Below are positions 7,953 through 15,228 of a DNA stretch of 20,151 nucleotides, in pieces. A program made the translations under genes and the position numbers. How positions within the stretch are numbered: the stretch's first letter is position 1; the number at the start of each line of letters is the position of its first letter. The notes under the pieces were generated by a model. It searched no databases, was not told the origin of the DNA, and saw nothing but the letters and a program-made list of their open reading frames with translations. The DNA comes from JAUZRW01 sp034437755 (GTDB taxonomy: Bacteria; Chloroflexota; Anaerolineae; Aggregatilineales; Phototrophicaceae). The stretch lies in NCBI GenBank assembly GCA_034437755.1, contig DAOTTV010000140.1, positions 1 to 20,151 on the forward strand. Direction: 5' to 3'.

Positions 7953-8010
7953 GGTGGCGTTGCCCTCACAAGGAACTGCCGTTCCTTGACTTTGTGCATT
8001 TTGAACGTTT
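7953..8010. repeat. Small-hairpin modules left of repeat copy A
   Basis: GGC-gtt-GCC (7956-7964) is followed by CAAGGAAC-N4-GTTCCTTG (7969-7988). The order and the spacing words (GGCGTTGCC, CACAA, then an AAGGA palindrome ending in TTGA) resemble the left part of the 165-bp element at 17141-17305. This may be a degraded relative of that element into which the 192-bp repeat was placed. Confidence 0.4.
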
Positions 8011-8023
8011 TTGTCCACTTTTT

Positions 8024-8215
8024 GCAAACGCTCTTATGTCGAACGTGTGCAATAGCCATTTAGGGCTTTGCCCTAAGACCCATGAGCTTTTTCAAAAGCT
8101 CAACCAAAACTTTCACAGGTTGAAACCAAATGGTTGCAAAAGGCGTCAGCCTTTTACAAGGTGTGGGACAGCATCCCACTTTGCACAACGTTTACACATG
8201 AGCCTTCGCAAAAAG
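8024..8215. repeat. 192-bp structured intergenic repeat, copy A
   Basis: This segment matches 9819-10010 over its full length without gaps; by eye about 15 of 192 bases differ. It consists of consecutive hairpins: TAGGGC-ttt-GCCCTA (8061-8075), GAGCTTTT-tc-AAAAGCTC (8084-8101), CAACC/GGTTG (8101-8122), AACCA/TGGTT (8124-8135), AAAAGGC-N4-GCCTTTT (8138-8155) and GTGGGA-N5-TCCCAC (8163-8179). The ends form an imperfect inverted repeat: CTTTTTGC with an ACGCTC-like continuation at the left, GAGCCTTCGCAAAAAG at the right. The remainder of the 7855-8470 intergenic stretch has a further hairpin, GGGGTTT-N6-AAACCCC (8220-8239), two mutually exclusive stems at 8323-8351 and an ACTTGT/ACAAGT stem (8380-8398). 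I see no gene there. Confidence 0.85.
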
Positions 8216-8428
8216 TGGTGGGGTTTGGGGTGAAACCCCGCTATGATGATATAGTCACTGTCTAAATGTGATTGCCTTAAAAGAGAGGGTCTACGAACAA
8301 GTTGTTATGAACATTCTTGTAAGGGCTACAGCGAACCCGTAGCACAACGGGCGCACGATAGGTCGTTACATCTTGCCGTACTTGTGACACGGACAAGTCT
8401 CTCGTCGTCCTCAAAGCGATCAGGCGAT

Positions 8429-8447
8429 GGGGGACGCTAGCGCCCCC
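8429..8447 (-). terminator. Hairpin downstream of the TPR-PPC gene, possible terminator
   Basis: GGGGG, a bulged A, the self-complementary CGCTAGCG and CCCCC form a compact GC-rich stem 24 bases beyond the stop of the minus-strand TPR-PPC gene. No T-run follows on the minus strand, so it may only be a 3'-end stabilising structure. Confidence 0.35.
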
Positions 8448-8470
8448 CGATGATCGTGTCGTGCGGTGTC

Positions 8471-9658
8471 TTACTCGGCAGTCACGGTGACGGTCACCAT
8501 GCCCTCGAACCCGAACTGATAGCCGCCCTCGGCATGACCGAGCAAAATCGTATACGTGCCATCAGCCGGCAGTTCAAAATCGGTGATCGCGGAGTCCAGA
8601 TTGCCGCCGAAGTCATCATCACCGGCAATCGGCGTGCCATCAGGGCCTAACAGGCTGATGAGCGGGTCAATCGTGGTCGTGTTGCTATCGCGCGCGGTGA
8701 TGCTGACGGTCGCGCCTGCGTCTCCATCGAACGCGATCTCGTACACGCGCCGATACGCCATCTGCGCCTCGTAGCTCTCGCCGATGCTCATGTCCGCGGT
8801 GCGCGTCTCTTGACCGAGAATACGAATGCGCTCGGCGAAGTCCTCACCGGCGGCAACGATGTCCCCGCTCTCGCGGTAGCTGATGCCGCGTGCGAGATAG
8901 GCATTGTGCAACTGCGGGTTCACGTCCAGCGCATCGCCAAACGCCGTGATAGCTTCGTCGTTATCCCCGCGATTCAAGTGGCTGATGCCCAGCGCATAAT
9001 ACGCATTGGCGACCGAGAGCAGGTCACCGCCGGCTTCGATCGCCAGTTCATAAAATTCGATCGCGCCGCGTGCATCACCACTACCGAGACGCTCTAAACC
9101 GCGACTGATGAAATCATCGGTGTCGCCGGCGGTCGTATCACCCAGCTGATAGTAGGCTTCGGCACGGCTGGCGAACGCGCTCTGGCTGAGTGGGTTGATC
9201 GCGATGGCATCGTCATAATCGAAGAGCGCACTGCCTTCATCGCCCAGTTGCAGGTTGATGTCGCCACTCAGTTCATAATATTCAAAGGTGTAGGGCGCAC
9301 GTTCAATCGCCGCGCGCATATCATCGACAGCGGTCGCCCCGCGTCCGAGGCGCACATTCGCAATTGCACGCACGGCATAGGCTTCGTCGTTGGCCGGGTC
9401 ACCATCCATCGCTTGCTCGGCTTTGGTGATTGCCGATTGGAAGTTGCCCATCTGGATATCTGCCAGCGCCTCTTCGATCAAGCCGTCAACATCGACATCG
9501 GGGTCGGCGGTTGGTTCGGGGGTCGGCGCTGGCTCATCGGGGACGGGGGTCGGGGTCACTTCGTCAATGGCTGTGACCGTCATCGGCGTTTGCACGAGGG
9601 CGACGCTTACCACGAGCAACAGGGCAAACGATGAAATGATCCATACTATTTTACGCAT
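8471..9658 (-). CDS. Exported TPR protein with C-terminal PPC domain
   Basis: This 395-residue protein starts with a hydrophobic signal or anchor segment (about 5-25) followed by a Thr/Pro/Glu-rich linker (about 35-54) that would extend it from the membrane. Residues 58-285 contain TPR-like helix pairs, for example NFQSAITKAEQAMDGDPAND, DEGSALFDYDDAIAINPLS, DARGAIEFYELAIEAGG and DNDEAITAFGDALDVNP. Residues about 305-395 form a PPC (bacterial pre-peptidase C-terminal) beta-sandwich with DPLISLLGPDGTPIAGDDD and ELPADGTYTILLGH. TPRs bind protein partners; PPC domains usually accompany secreted enzymes, and here none is attached. GAAGGA (9673-9668) lies 9 bases before the ATG. The gene is bracketed by the two 192-bp repeats. 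A scaffold or adhesion role outside the cell is inference. Confidence 0.85.
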   Translation of the reverse strand: MRKIVWIISSFALLLVVSVALVQTPMTVTAIDEVTPTPVPDEPAPTPEPTADPDVDVDGLIEEALADIQMGNFQSAITKAEQAMDGDPANDEAYAVRAIANVRLGRGATAVDDMRAAIERAPYTFEYYELSGDINLQLGDEGSALFDYDDAIAINPLSQSAFASRAEAYYQLGDTTAGDTDDFISRGLERLGSGDARGAIEFYELAIEAGGDLLSVANAYYALGISHLNRGDNDEAITAFGDALDVNPQLHNAYLARGISYRESGDIVAAGEDFAERIRILGQETRTADMSIGESYEAQMAYRRVYEIAFDGDAGATVSITARDSNTTTIDPLISLLGPDGTPIAGDDDFGGNLDSAITDFELPADGTYTILLGHAEGGYQFGFEGMVTVTVTAE

Positions 9659-9705
9659 ATAAAAATATCCTTCGCGTTTGGTCGATCAATCAAAATAGGG
9701 TGATA

Positions 9706-9721
9706 CTAGCTGAGTCACTAG
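9706..9721. promoter_or_regulatory. Small dyad upstream of the TPR-PPC gene
   Basis: CTAGCTGA-g-TCACTAG is a near-perfect dyad with one extra base in the left arm, 48 bases upstream of the ATG at 9658, where an operator could lie. No convincing -35/-10 pair was found next to it. Confidence 0.25.
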
Positions 9722-9818
9722 AGTGATGCACTGTTGCACGAGTGTAGCGCATTCGCATTGTTCCTCATGCCTCTCTCCCAACACGGGGACGCATCTAGCC
9801 GCTTGGCAAGTGTTTTTA

Positions 9819-10010
9819 GCGAACGCTCTCATGTCGAATGTGTGCGATAGCCACTTAGGGCTTTGCCCTAAGACCCTTGAGCTTTTTCAAAAGCTCAACC
9901 AAAACTTTCACAAATTGAAAACAAATGGTTTCAAAAGGCGTCAGCCTTTTGCAGGGTGTGGGACAGCGCCCCACTTTGCACAACGTTTACACATGAGCCT
10001 TCGCGAAAAG
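9819..10010. repeat. 192-bp structured intergenic repeat, copy B
   Basis: Gap-free partner of 8024-8215 in the same orientation. The hairpins TAGGGC/GCCCTA, GAGCTTTT/AAAAGCTC and AAAAGGC/GCCTTTT are kept unchanged, while most substitutions fall in loops and linkers. The ends again form an imperfect inverted repeat. The copy occupies nearly half of the 9659-10085 intergenic stretch; beyond it (10011-10085) I see nothing recognisable. A short open reading frame across the repeat is not credible as a gene. Confidence 0.85.
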
Positions 10011-10085
10011 TTTTGAAACGGCATAACTTTAGCGAGTCAGATATGTTTGATGATTTTAAGCTAACACACGAATATGAGATAGAGA

Positions 10086-10991
10086 TCAACGATTCTGCAC
10101 AAAATCAATAATGACCACGTTCTGATCGCAGGCGGGGTTGGTCGTGATGAGGATTTCATCGCTCAACGGACGACCGTCCTCTGCCAGTAGCTCGACAGCG
10201 AAGGTTGCTTCTTGTGGGGTGCCCGTCAGGGCGAATTCGTAGCCGCCCGCGCCGAAGCCCGCCGCCGACCCGCTGAAAACCGTCTCATCGACATCTGCGC
10301 CGCGCACATGCACCCGATAGCCCGACAGAGGCTCGCCCTCAGCAGACAGCACCTGCCCGCCGATGCTCCACCAATCGCACCCGAGCGCGTTCGTGTTGGC
10401 TTCGTAGCGCACGTTAGCGATTGCAAACGCAAAGCCTGCCGTCGTGTTGTCACCTACGGGTGTCGGTGTTTCGGTCGCGACGATCACGATTACCGGCTCA
10501 TCGGCGTTGAAATCGGGCGGGGTCGCTGTGACGACGACGTAGGGTGTCGCCGGCGGGAGTGGGTTCAGCGCCGATTGTGGATCACGCCAGATGAGCGCCA
10601 GCCACAGCACGAGCGCGACCGTCGCTAACAGGGCGACCAGCGACAGGATGTTATAGCGCCGTCGTTGTCGCTGACGTGGATCGCGCTGGGGCATGTCATC
10701 AGCCGTCGATGCAGGGCGCGGGACGTGCGGGCGATGGTCATGCGGGTTGACGGGTGGAAAACGCTCCTCAAGCGGCGTGATGATCGGGGCGCGTACTTCG
10801 TCGCCCAAACGGGCGAGCGTCTCCAACGACTCGCGGTCGCTATCCGGCAACGCCAAGCGATCGAGATCGAGTTCTGGCAGGGGGGCATCGTCCTCGGGTG
10901 GGATCGGGTTGCGCGCCCGCGGTAGGCGCTGTTTACGATCGCTCGATCGCATCCGTTTGATATTCGATTGCGGGTCGTCTTTCTCGGTCAT
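10086..10991 (-). CDS. Single-pass membrane protein with exported beta-sandwich-like domain, unknown function
   Basis: I do not recognise a named family. The 301 residues divide into a charged, Pro-rich cytoplasmic region (1-112) ending in a very basic QRQRRR stretch, one membrane helix (114-136, SLVALLATVALVLWLALIW), a Thr/Pro-rich linker (142-182) and a C-terminal domain (184-299). By the positive-inside rule the N-terminus is cytoplasmic and the last domain is outside. That domain starts GFAFAIANVRYEAN, has CDWWSIGGQV (205-214), and continues GEPLSGYRVHV, which resembles carboxypeptidase-regulatory-like or Ig-like folds. Cys205 and Cys288 could form a disulfide. The gene lies 80 bases downstream of the propeller/SH3b gene and has its own -10-like site. 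A receptor, anti-sigma or surface-binding role would be speculation. Confidence 0.75.
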   Translation of the reverse strand: MTEKDDPQSNIKRMRSSDRKQRLPRARNPIPPEDDAPLPELDLDRLALPDSDRESLETLARLGDEVRAPIITPLEERFPPVNPHDHRPHVPRPASTADDMPQRDPRQRQRRRYNILSLVALLATVALVLWLALIWRDPQSALNPLPPATPYVVVTATPPDFNADEPVIVIVATETPTPVGDNTTAGFAFAIANVRYEANTNALGCDWWSIGGQVLSAEGEPLSGYRVHVRGADVDETVFSGSAAGFGAGGYEFALTGTPQEATFAVELLAEDGRPLSDEILITTNPACDQNVVIIDFVQNR

Positions 10992-11029
10992 AAGTCAGGT
11001 CAGATCAGTTGTCAGCGTATGATGCCCCG

Positions 11030-11037
11030 ATTGTATA
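11030..11037 (-). promoter_or_regulatory. Candidate -10 element of the single-pass membrane protein gene
   Basis: TATACAAT on the minus strand (11037-11030) lies about 40 bases upstream of ATG 10991. TTGTGG, 18 bases further upstream, is a possible but poor -35. It would allow transcription independent of the upstream propeller/SH3b gene. Confidence 0.35.
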
Positions 11038-11071
11038 GCACAAGCGCGATTGTCACCACAATCAACCTGCC

Positions 11072-12490
11072 TTATTCGGCTGGTGCAAGCTGATCGGTCT
11101 GGCGAATCCAGCCGGTATAATCCAGCGTCTGCACGCGGTACCATGTGTCTGTGCCATCGCCCAGCGGACCGCCGGTAATGATTAATTCATCGCCGGCGCT
11201 GATCGTGCCGACAGTGGTCGCATCCGCGACGGGATCGGCGTAAATATCGAGCGTGCCCTCAGCCAGTACTAGCAGACTGCCGACGCTCAGATCAAGCGCA
11301 GGGCGGGTAGTGGTCGCCTCAGCGAGATCGGGTGCGGTGGCGATGGCGGGCGGCAGGGGCAAGGGCGTTAGGGTGGCGGGCAGTGCGCCGTTGACCCAGC
11401 CGACGTTCGGGCTGTTCTGGATGGTCGCGGTGATGTCGTAGACGGTACCATCAACCTGCGCGACGTATGCGCTAGTCGCGGTACGCACGTAGACCGCCGT
11501 GCGATCGGGCGACCACGCGACTTCGGTCGGGGCGGCGTTGCCAATCGGTACGGTCAGTACATCGCCGGCACCGGTGATGATCTGATGCGGACTGGTCGCG
11601 CCCTCAGCCGATGCTAGCATGATCAAACTGCCGTCGGCGCTCTGGATGGCATCGCGCACAGCGACCAGGCCCACGTTGCTAGCGTCGGTGCGCGTCACTT
11701 CGGTGCCATCGCGGTTGATGATGCCGTACATCATTTGTCCATCGGGGTCGCGTCCACTGACGACGATTCGTTGTCCGTCGTTCGTCCAGTGGCCGTAGCT
11801 ATAGCGCAGGGGCGCGGGCGGCGTGCTGGCTTGCACCTGCTCGACTTCGCGGGTGGCATAGCGAATATCCAGCGCACGCCGATTGCTATCGCGCAGGATG
11901 AGCCCGACTAGGATCGCATTGTTATCGCTCGACCATTCCAGCGAGATAGCGCGCCAGCCAGCTGAGCCTTCGGGCGTGTTGACCAGCGTGCAGAAGGGCG
12001 GGCAGTGGCGCATAATCTGGTAGCTGGGGTCGGTCGGCAGGTCGCGCAGCGGTTGCCAGAACCACACGCCCTGATTCAAATCGGGCAGGGCTTCGTTGCG
12101 AATGCGAAACGCCAGCATTTGCCCGTCTGGTGACCATTCGATCTCGCGCACGAAGAGCTTGTTCGCCGCCTGTTGATCGACCTGAAAGCCATCGAAGAAG
12201 GGCGCGACGGTGTACACGCCTTCGACGCCCGTCTCCGGGACGAAGTGCGGGATGCCGACATCGTTCACCCGTGCCCAGCGCGTCGGGTCAAGCGGGTGCC
12301 AATCGACATCAATCGTCCCCGATGGCAGGGGGATGTCGGTTGTCTCGGCGATGCTCAGCGTCCCCCCTGCCATGCTGAGCGCGATCATGCGCCCGCTAGC
12401 TTCCGCCGGCGTGAAGCTCTCCTGGGCGTGGGTTGGGCGCACGCTCGCCAGCCCGATGATGATCATCATCACAAACCATGCTCTGCTCAT
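11072..12490 (-). CDS. Exported beta-propeller (WD40/TolB-like) protein with C-terminal SH3b domain
   Basis: The 472-residue product has a signal peptide (1-22, ending THA). Residues about 30-380 contain repeated strands of the TolB/PD40 propeller type: EWSPDGQMLAFRI, EWSSDNNAILVGLI, HWTNDGQRIVVSGRDPDG and AWSPDRTAVYVR. After a Pro/Thr/Ala-rich linker (about 375-395) a bacterial SH3 domain follows, with LDIYADPVADATTVGTI, GDELIITGGP and WYRVQTLDYTGWI. SH3b domains bind peptidoglycan or peptides, so the protein probably sits at the cell wall. No catalytic motif is visible. A TATAAT at 12540-12535 lies about 45 bases upstream of the ATG; no clear Shine-Dalgarno is present. It diverges from priA. 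The architecture is clear, the role unknown. Confidence 0.8.
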   Translation of the reverse strand: MSRAWFVMMIIIGLASVRPTHAQESFTPAEASGRMIALSMAGGTLSIAETTDIPLPSGTIDVDWHPLDPTRWARVNDVGIPHFVPETGVEGVYTVAPFFDGFQVDQQAANKLFVREIEWSPDGQMLAFRIRNEALPDLNQGVWFWQPLRDLPTDPSYQIMRHCPPFCTLVNTPEGSAGWRAISLEWSSDNNAILVGLILRDSNRRALDIRYATREVEQVQASTPPAPLRYSYGHWTNDGQRIVVSGRDPDGQMMYGIINRDGTEVTRTDASNVGLVAVRDAIQSADGSLIMLASAEGATSPHQIITGAGDVLTVPIGNAAPTEVAWSPDRTAVYVRTATSAYVAQVDGTVYDITATIQNSPNVGWVNGALPATLTPLPLPPAIATAPDLAEATTTRPALDLSVGSLLVLAEGTLDIYADPVADATTVGTISAGDELIITGGPLGDGTDTWYRVQTLDYTGWIRQTDQLAPAE

Positions 12491-12534
12491 TAGTGTTCTG
12501 TCGTCTTTCTCTAAGATTGGGTATCATTGCCCTG

Positions 12535-12540
12535 ATTATA
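12535..12540 (-). promoter_or_regulatory. Candidate -10 (TATAAT) of the propeller/SH3b gene
   Basis: A perfect TATAAT on the minus strand, 45 bases from ATG 12490, within the 221-base divergent region shared with priA. No good -35 is found 16-18 bases upstream. On the other strand TACAAT at 12664-12669 is a comparable candidate for priA. Confidence 0.35.
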
Positions 12541-12711
12541 GCGAAGCGCCCCCGCCCGCGCGTGATGCAATCGCGTTGCTTACCCGTCGCTTTGCCCACG
12601 CTCTAGGCGTAAGAATCGGGTTTCAGGCGGCAACGCACGCTATCCCATGCTCGCGTAAACCGCTACAATACACGCAACATACGCACCCCGACAGAAGCGA
12701 TAACATCACCC

Positions 12712-15228
12712 ATGACGACTTATGCTGAAGTGGCAGTCAATGCCCCGATTCCTAAAACCTTTCACTATCATGTACCCGATCATCTCAGCGACGAGCTGGC
12801 CCGCGGCAGTCTGGTGCGGGTGAGCTTCGGTACCGGCGCACAACCGGCGATCGTCGTCGCGCTCCATGACGCGCTTCCCGCTGATCTTGATGACATCCAG
12901 ACCAAACCGGTGATTGATCTGCTCGATCCCTATCCGGTGATGACCACCGCGCATCTCGCGCTGGCAGAGTGGATGCAGAGCGCCTACCTGACCGCGCCAG
13001 GGGCCTCGCTGTGGCTGATGCTGCCGCCCGGCATCACCGGCAAAAGCGCCAAGCGCGTTCGCTTGTTGGATGCTAACGCCGAAGGGCAAACCCCGCTACA
13101 GGCGCGCATCCTCGCTGCGCTCCGCGCTGATGCGCCGCTGACGCTGAAACAATTGCAGAAAAAGGTCGATAGCCCGTCGCAAACGTCCTTACTGCGCCAC
13201 CTGCGCCAGATGCAAACGGCAGGCTGGCTGACGATCGACGCGGTGCTATCCACGCCGACCACCAAGAAAAAGACTGTGGCGACCGTCATCCGCACGGTTG
13301 ACGATGCCGACGTGATCGCGGCGCTCGATAGCCTGAGCCGCGCCCCCAAGCAACGAATAGTCTTCGATTATATTGCCCGCTTTGATTATCCGCTGGACGT
13401 ACACGAGGTCTACGAGACAGTCGCGGCGACCCGTGCCGATCTCAACAATCTCGCGGCGCGGGGACTGGTACAGTTGGGCGAGCGTATCGTCTTTCGTGAT
13501 TCACTGGCTGATCGGGGCTTCATCCCCTCGCACCCGCCCCCGCTGACCAACGGTCAACAGCGGGCATGGCAGGTGCTTCAACGGGCACTCGCAGACGATA
13601 CCCGCGCGCACAAGTTCTTGCTCCATGGTGTGACCGGAAGCGGCAAGACAGAAATTTACCTGCACGCTATCGCCGACGTGATCGAGCGCGGTCAGCAGGC
13701 GATTTTCCTCGTGCCAGAGATCGCCCTCACACCGCAGACGATTCGCCGCGTCGCGCAACGCTTTCCCGATCAAGTGGCGGTCGTTCACGGGAGCTTGAGC
13801 AAGGGCGAGCGTTACGACACCTGGCGACGTGCCCGCGCCGGCGAGATCGGCGTGATCGTCGGCACGCGTTCGGCCTTATTCACGCCCCTGCCGGACATCG
13901 GCTTGATTATTCTCGACGAAGAACACGACCCCAGCTACAAGCAAGCGCCGCCGATCAACCCGCCATATTATCATGCGCGCCACGTTGCCGAGCGTCTGAC
14001 AGAGCTGACCGACGCGGTCTTGATACTGGGCAGTGCTACGCCGGATGTCGAGAGCTACTATCGCGCTCAACAGGGCGATTTACAGTATTTGCATCTGCCG
14101 CGCCGCATCATGGGGCATCGCCAGCGCGTGACCAAACAAGCCCAGCGTCAGCGCGTGCGGACAGCCTATCAACCGGCAGAAAACGAAGCGATGATGATCG
14201 ACCTACCGCCAGTGAAAGTCGTGGACATGCGCGCGGAACTGAAAGCGGGCAATACGAGCATGTTCAGCCGCGATTTACACGAGGCACTGACTGATGTGCT
14301 GGCGCGTGATGAACAGGCGATTCTCTTTCTCAATCGGCGCGGGCAATCGACCTATGTCTTTTGTCGGGATTGTGGCTATGTTGCCGAATGTGAGAATTGC
14401 GATACCGCGCTGACGTATCATCGGCAGGGGACAGCCTTGCGCTGTCATCATTGCGGACATCAAGCACCCGTGCCGGACGTGTGTCCAGCGTGTGCCGGAC
14501 GGCGTATTCGTTACTTCGGTGCGGGGACGCAACAGGTCGAAGCGCACGTACAAGCCACATTCCCACAGGCGACAATCGTCCGCTGGGATGCCGATACTGC
14601 GACACGCCCCGATCTGCACGAGCAGGTACTCGCGCGTTTTGCCCGCCAAGAGGCGAACGTGATGATCGGTACGCAGATGGTCGCTAAGGGGTTAGATTTG
14701 CCGATGGTGACGCTGGTCGGGGTGGTCAGTGCGGATCCGGGACTAGCTTTGCCCGATTTTCGGGCGGATGAGCGCGCCTTTCAGTTGTTGACGCAGGTTG
14801 CTGGGCGTGCTGGGCGGGGGTTGCTGGGGGGGCGCGTCATCTTGCAGACGTACCAACCGCGCCATCCGAGCGTGGTCGCGGCATCGCACCATGATTATGC
14901 CCAGTTTTACCAGACGACGATCGACAATCGGCGCGAGGTCGGCTATCCCCCCTTCCGGCGCATGGGGCGCGTCCTGATCCAGCACCCGCATCCCATCGAA
15001 GCCGAGCGCGAGTGCCAGCAGGCGGCGGCATGGTTACGCCAGCACATCGCACGCCAGCAGTTGACCGACACGACGCTGATCGGGCCGGCACCGTGTTTCT
15101 TCTCGCGCATTGATCGCCATTATCGCTGGCATGTGCTGGTACGCAGTGTTGACCCGACGCAAGCCCTGCGCGATTTACCGGCGCGGCAGGGCTGGTACGT
15201 CGATATCGATCCGCTGGACGTGTTATGA
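12712..15228 (+). CDS. priA: Primosomal protein N' (replication restart helicase PriA)
   Basis: PriA recognises stalled forks and D-loops, unwinds DNA 3'-to-5' and reloads the replisome. The 838-residue product is somewhat longer than E. coli PriA (732). The N-terminal 3'-DNA-binding domain begins VNAPIPKTFHYHVPD. The helicase core has Walker A GVTGSGKT (306-313), DEEH (402-405), GSATP further on, GTQMVAKGLDLP and QVAGRAGRG. Eight cysteines (551, 554, 560, 563, 578, 581, 591, 594) form the two zinc sites within the helicase region. The ATG at 12712 is preceded by only a weak Shine-Dalgarno. Its TGA overlaps the stop of the convergent PPC gene by six bases. All catalytic motifs appear intact, so an active enzyme is expected. 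Confidence 0.97.
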   Translation: MTTYAEVAVNAPIPKTFHYHVPDHLSDELARGSLVRVSFGTGAQPAIVVALHDALPADLDDIQTKPVIDLLDPYPVMTTAHLALAEWMQSAYLTAPGASLWLMLPPGITGKSAKRVRLLDANAEGQTPLQARILAALRADAPLTLKQLQKKVDSPSQTSLLRHLRQMQTAGWLTIDAVLSTPTTKKKTVATVIRTVDDADVIAALDSLSRAPKQRIVFDYIARFDYPLDVHEVYETVAATRADLNNLAARGLVQLGERIVFRDSLADRGFIPSHPPPLTNGQQRAWQVLQRALADDTRAHKFLLHGVTGSGKTEIYLHAIADVIERGQQAIFLVPEIALTPQTIRRVAQRFPDQVAVVHGSLSKGERYDTWRRARAGEIGVIVGTRSALFTPLPDIGLIILDEEHDPSYKQAPPINPPYYHARHVAERLTELTDAVLILGSATPDVESYYRAQQGDLQYLHLPRRIMGHRQRVTKQAQRQRVRTAYQPAENEAMMIDLPPVKVVDMRAELKAGNTSMFSRDLHEALTDVLARDEQAILFLNRRGQSTYVFCRDCGYVAECENCDTALTYHRQGTALRCHHCGHQAPVPDVCPACAGRRIRYFGAGTQQVEAHVQATFPQATIVRWDADTATRPDLHEQVLARFARQEANVMIGTQMVAKGLDLPMVTLVGVVSADPGLALPDFRADERAFQLLTQVAGRAGRGLLGGRVILQTYQPRHPSVVAASHHDYAQFYQTTIDNRREVGYPPFRRMGRVLIQHPHPIEAERECQQAAAWLRQHIARQQLTDTTLIGPAPCFFSRIDRHYRWHVLVRSVDPTQALRDLPARQGWYVDIDPLDVL

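Noticed and set aside
7949..8233. Open reading frame across repeat copy A (and its counterpart 9723-10016 across copy B) giving similar peptides
   Set aside because: The peptide similarity follows from the DNA repeat. Most nucleotide differences change the residue, hairpins dominate the sequence, and neither frame has a good start signal, so no protein-level selection is visible.
8024..10010. CRISPR-like array
   Set aside because: Only two 192-bp copies, far apart with a gene between them, no regular spacers and no cas genes.
13566..14294. 242-codon frame inside priA
   Set aside because: A second-frame shadow of the helicase core, Arg-rich and without domain character, while the priA frame carries every motif.
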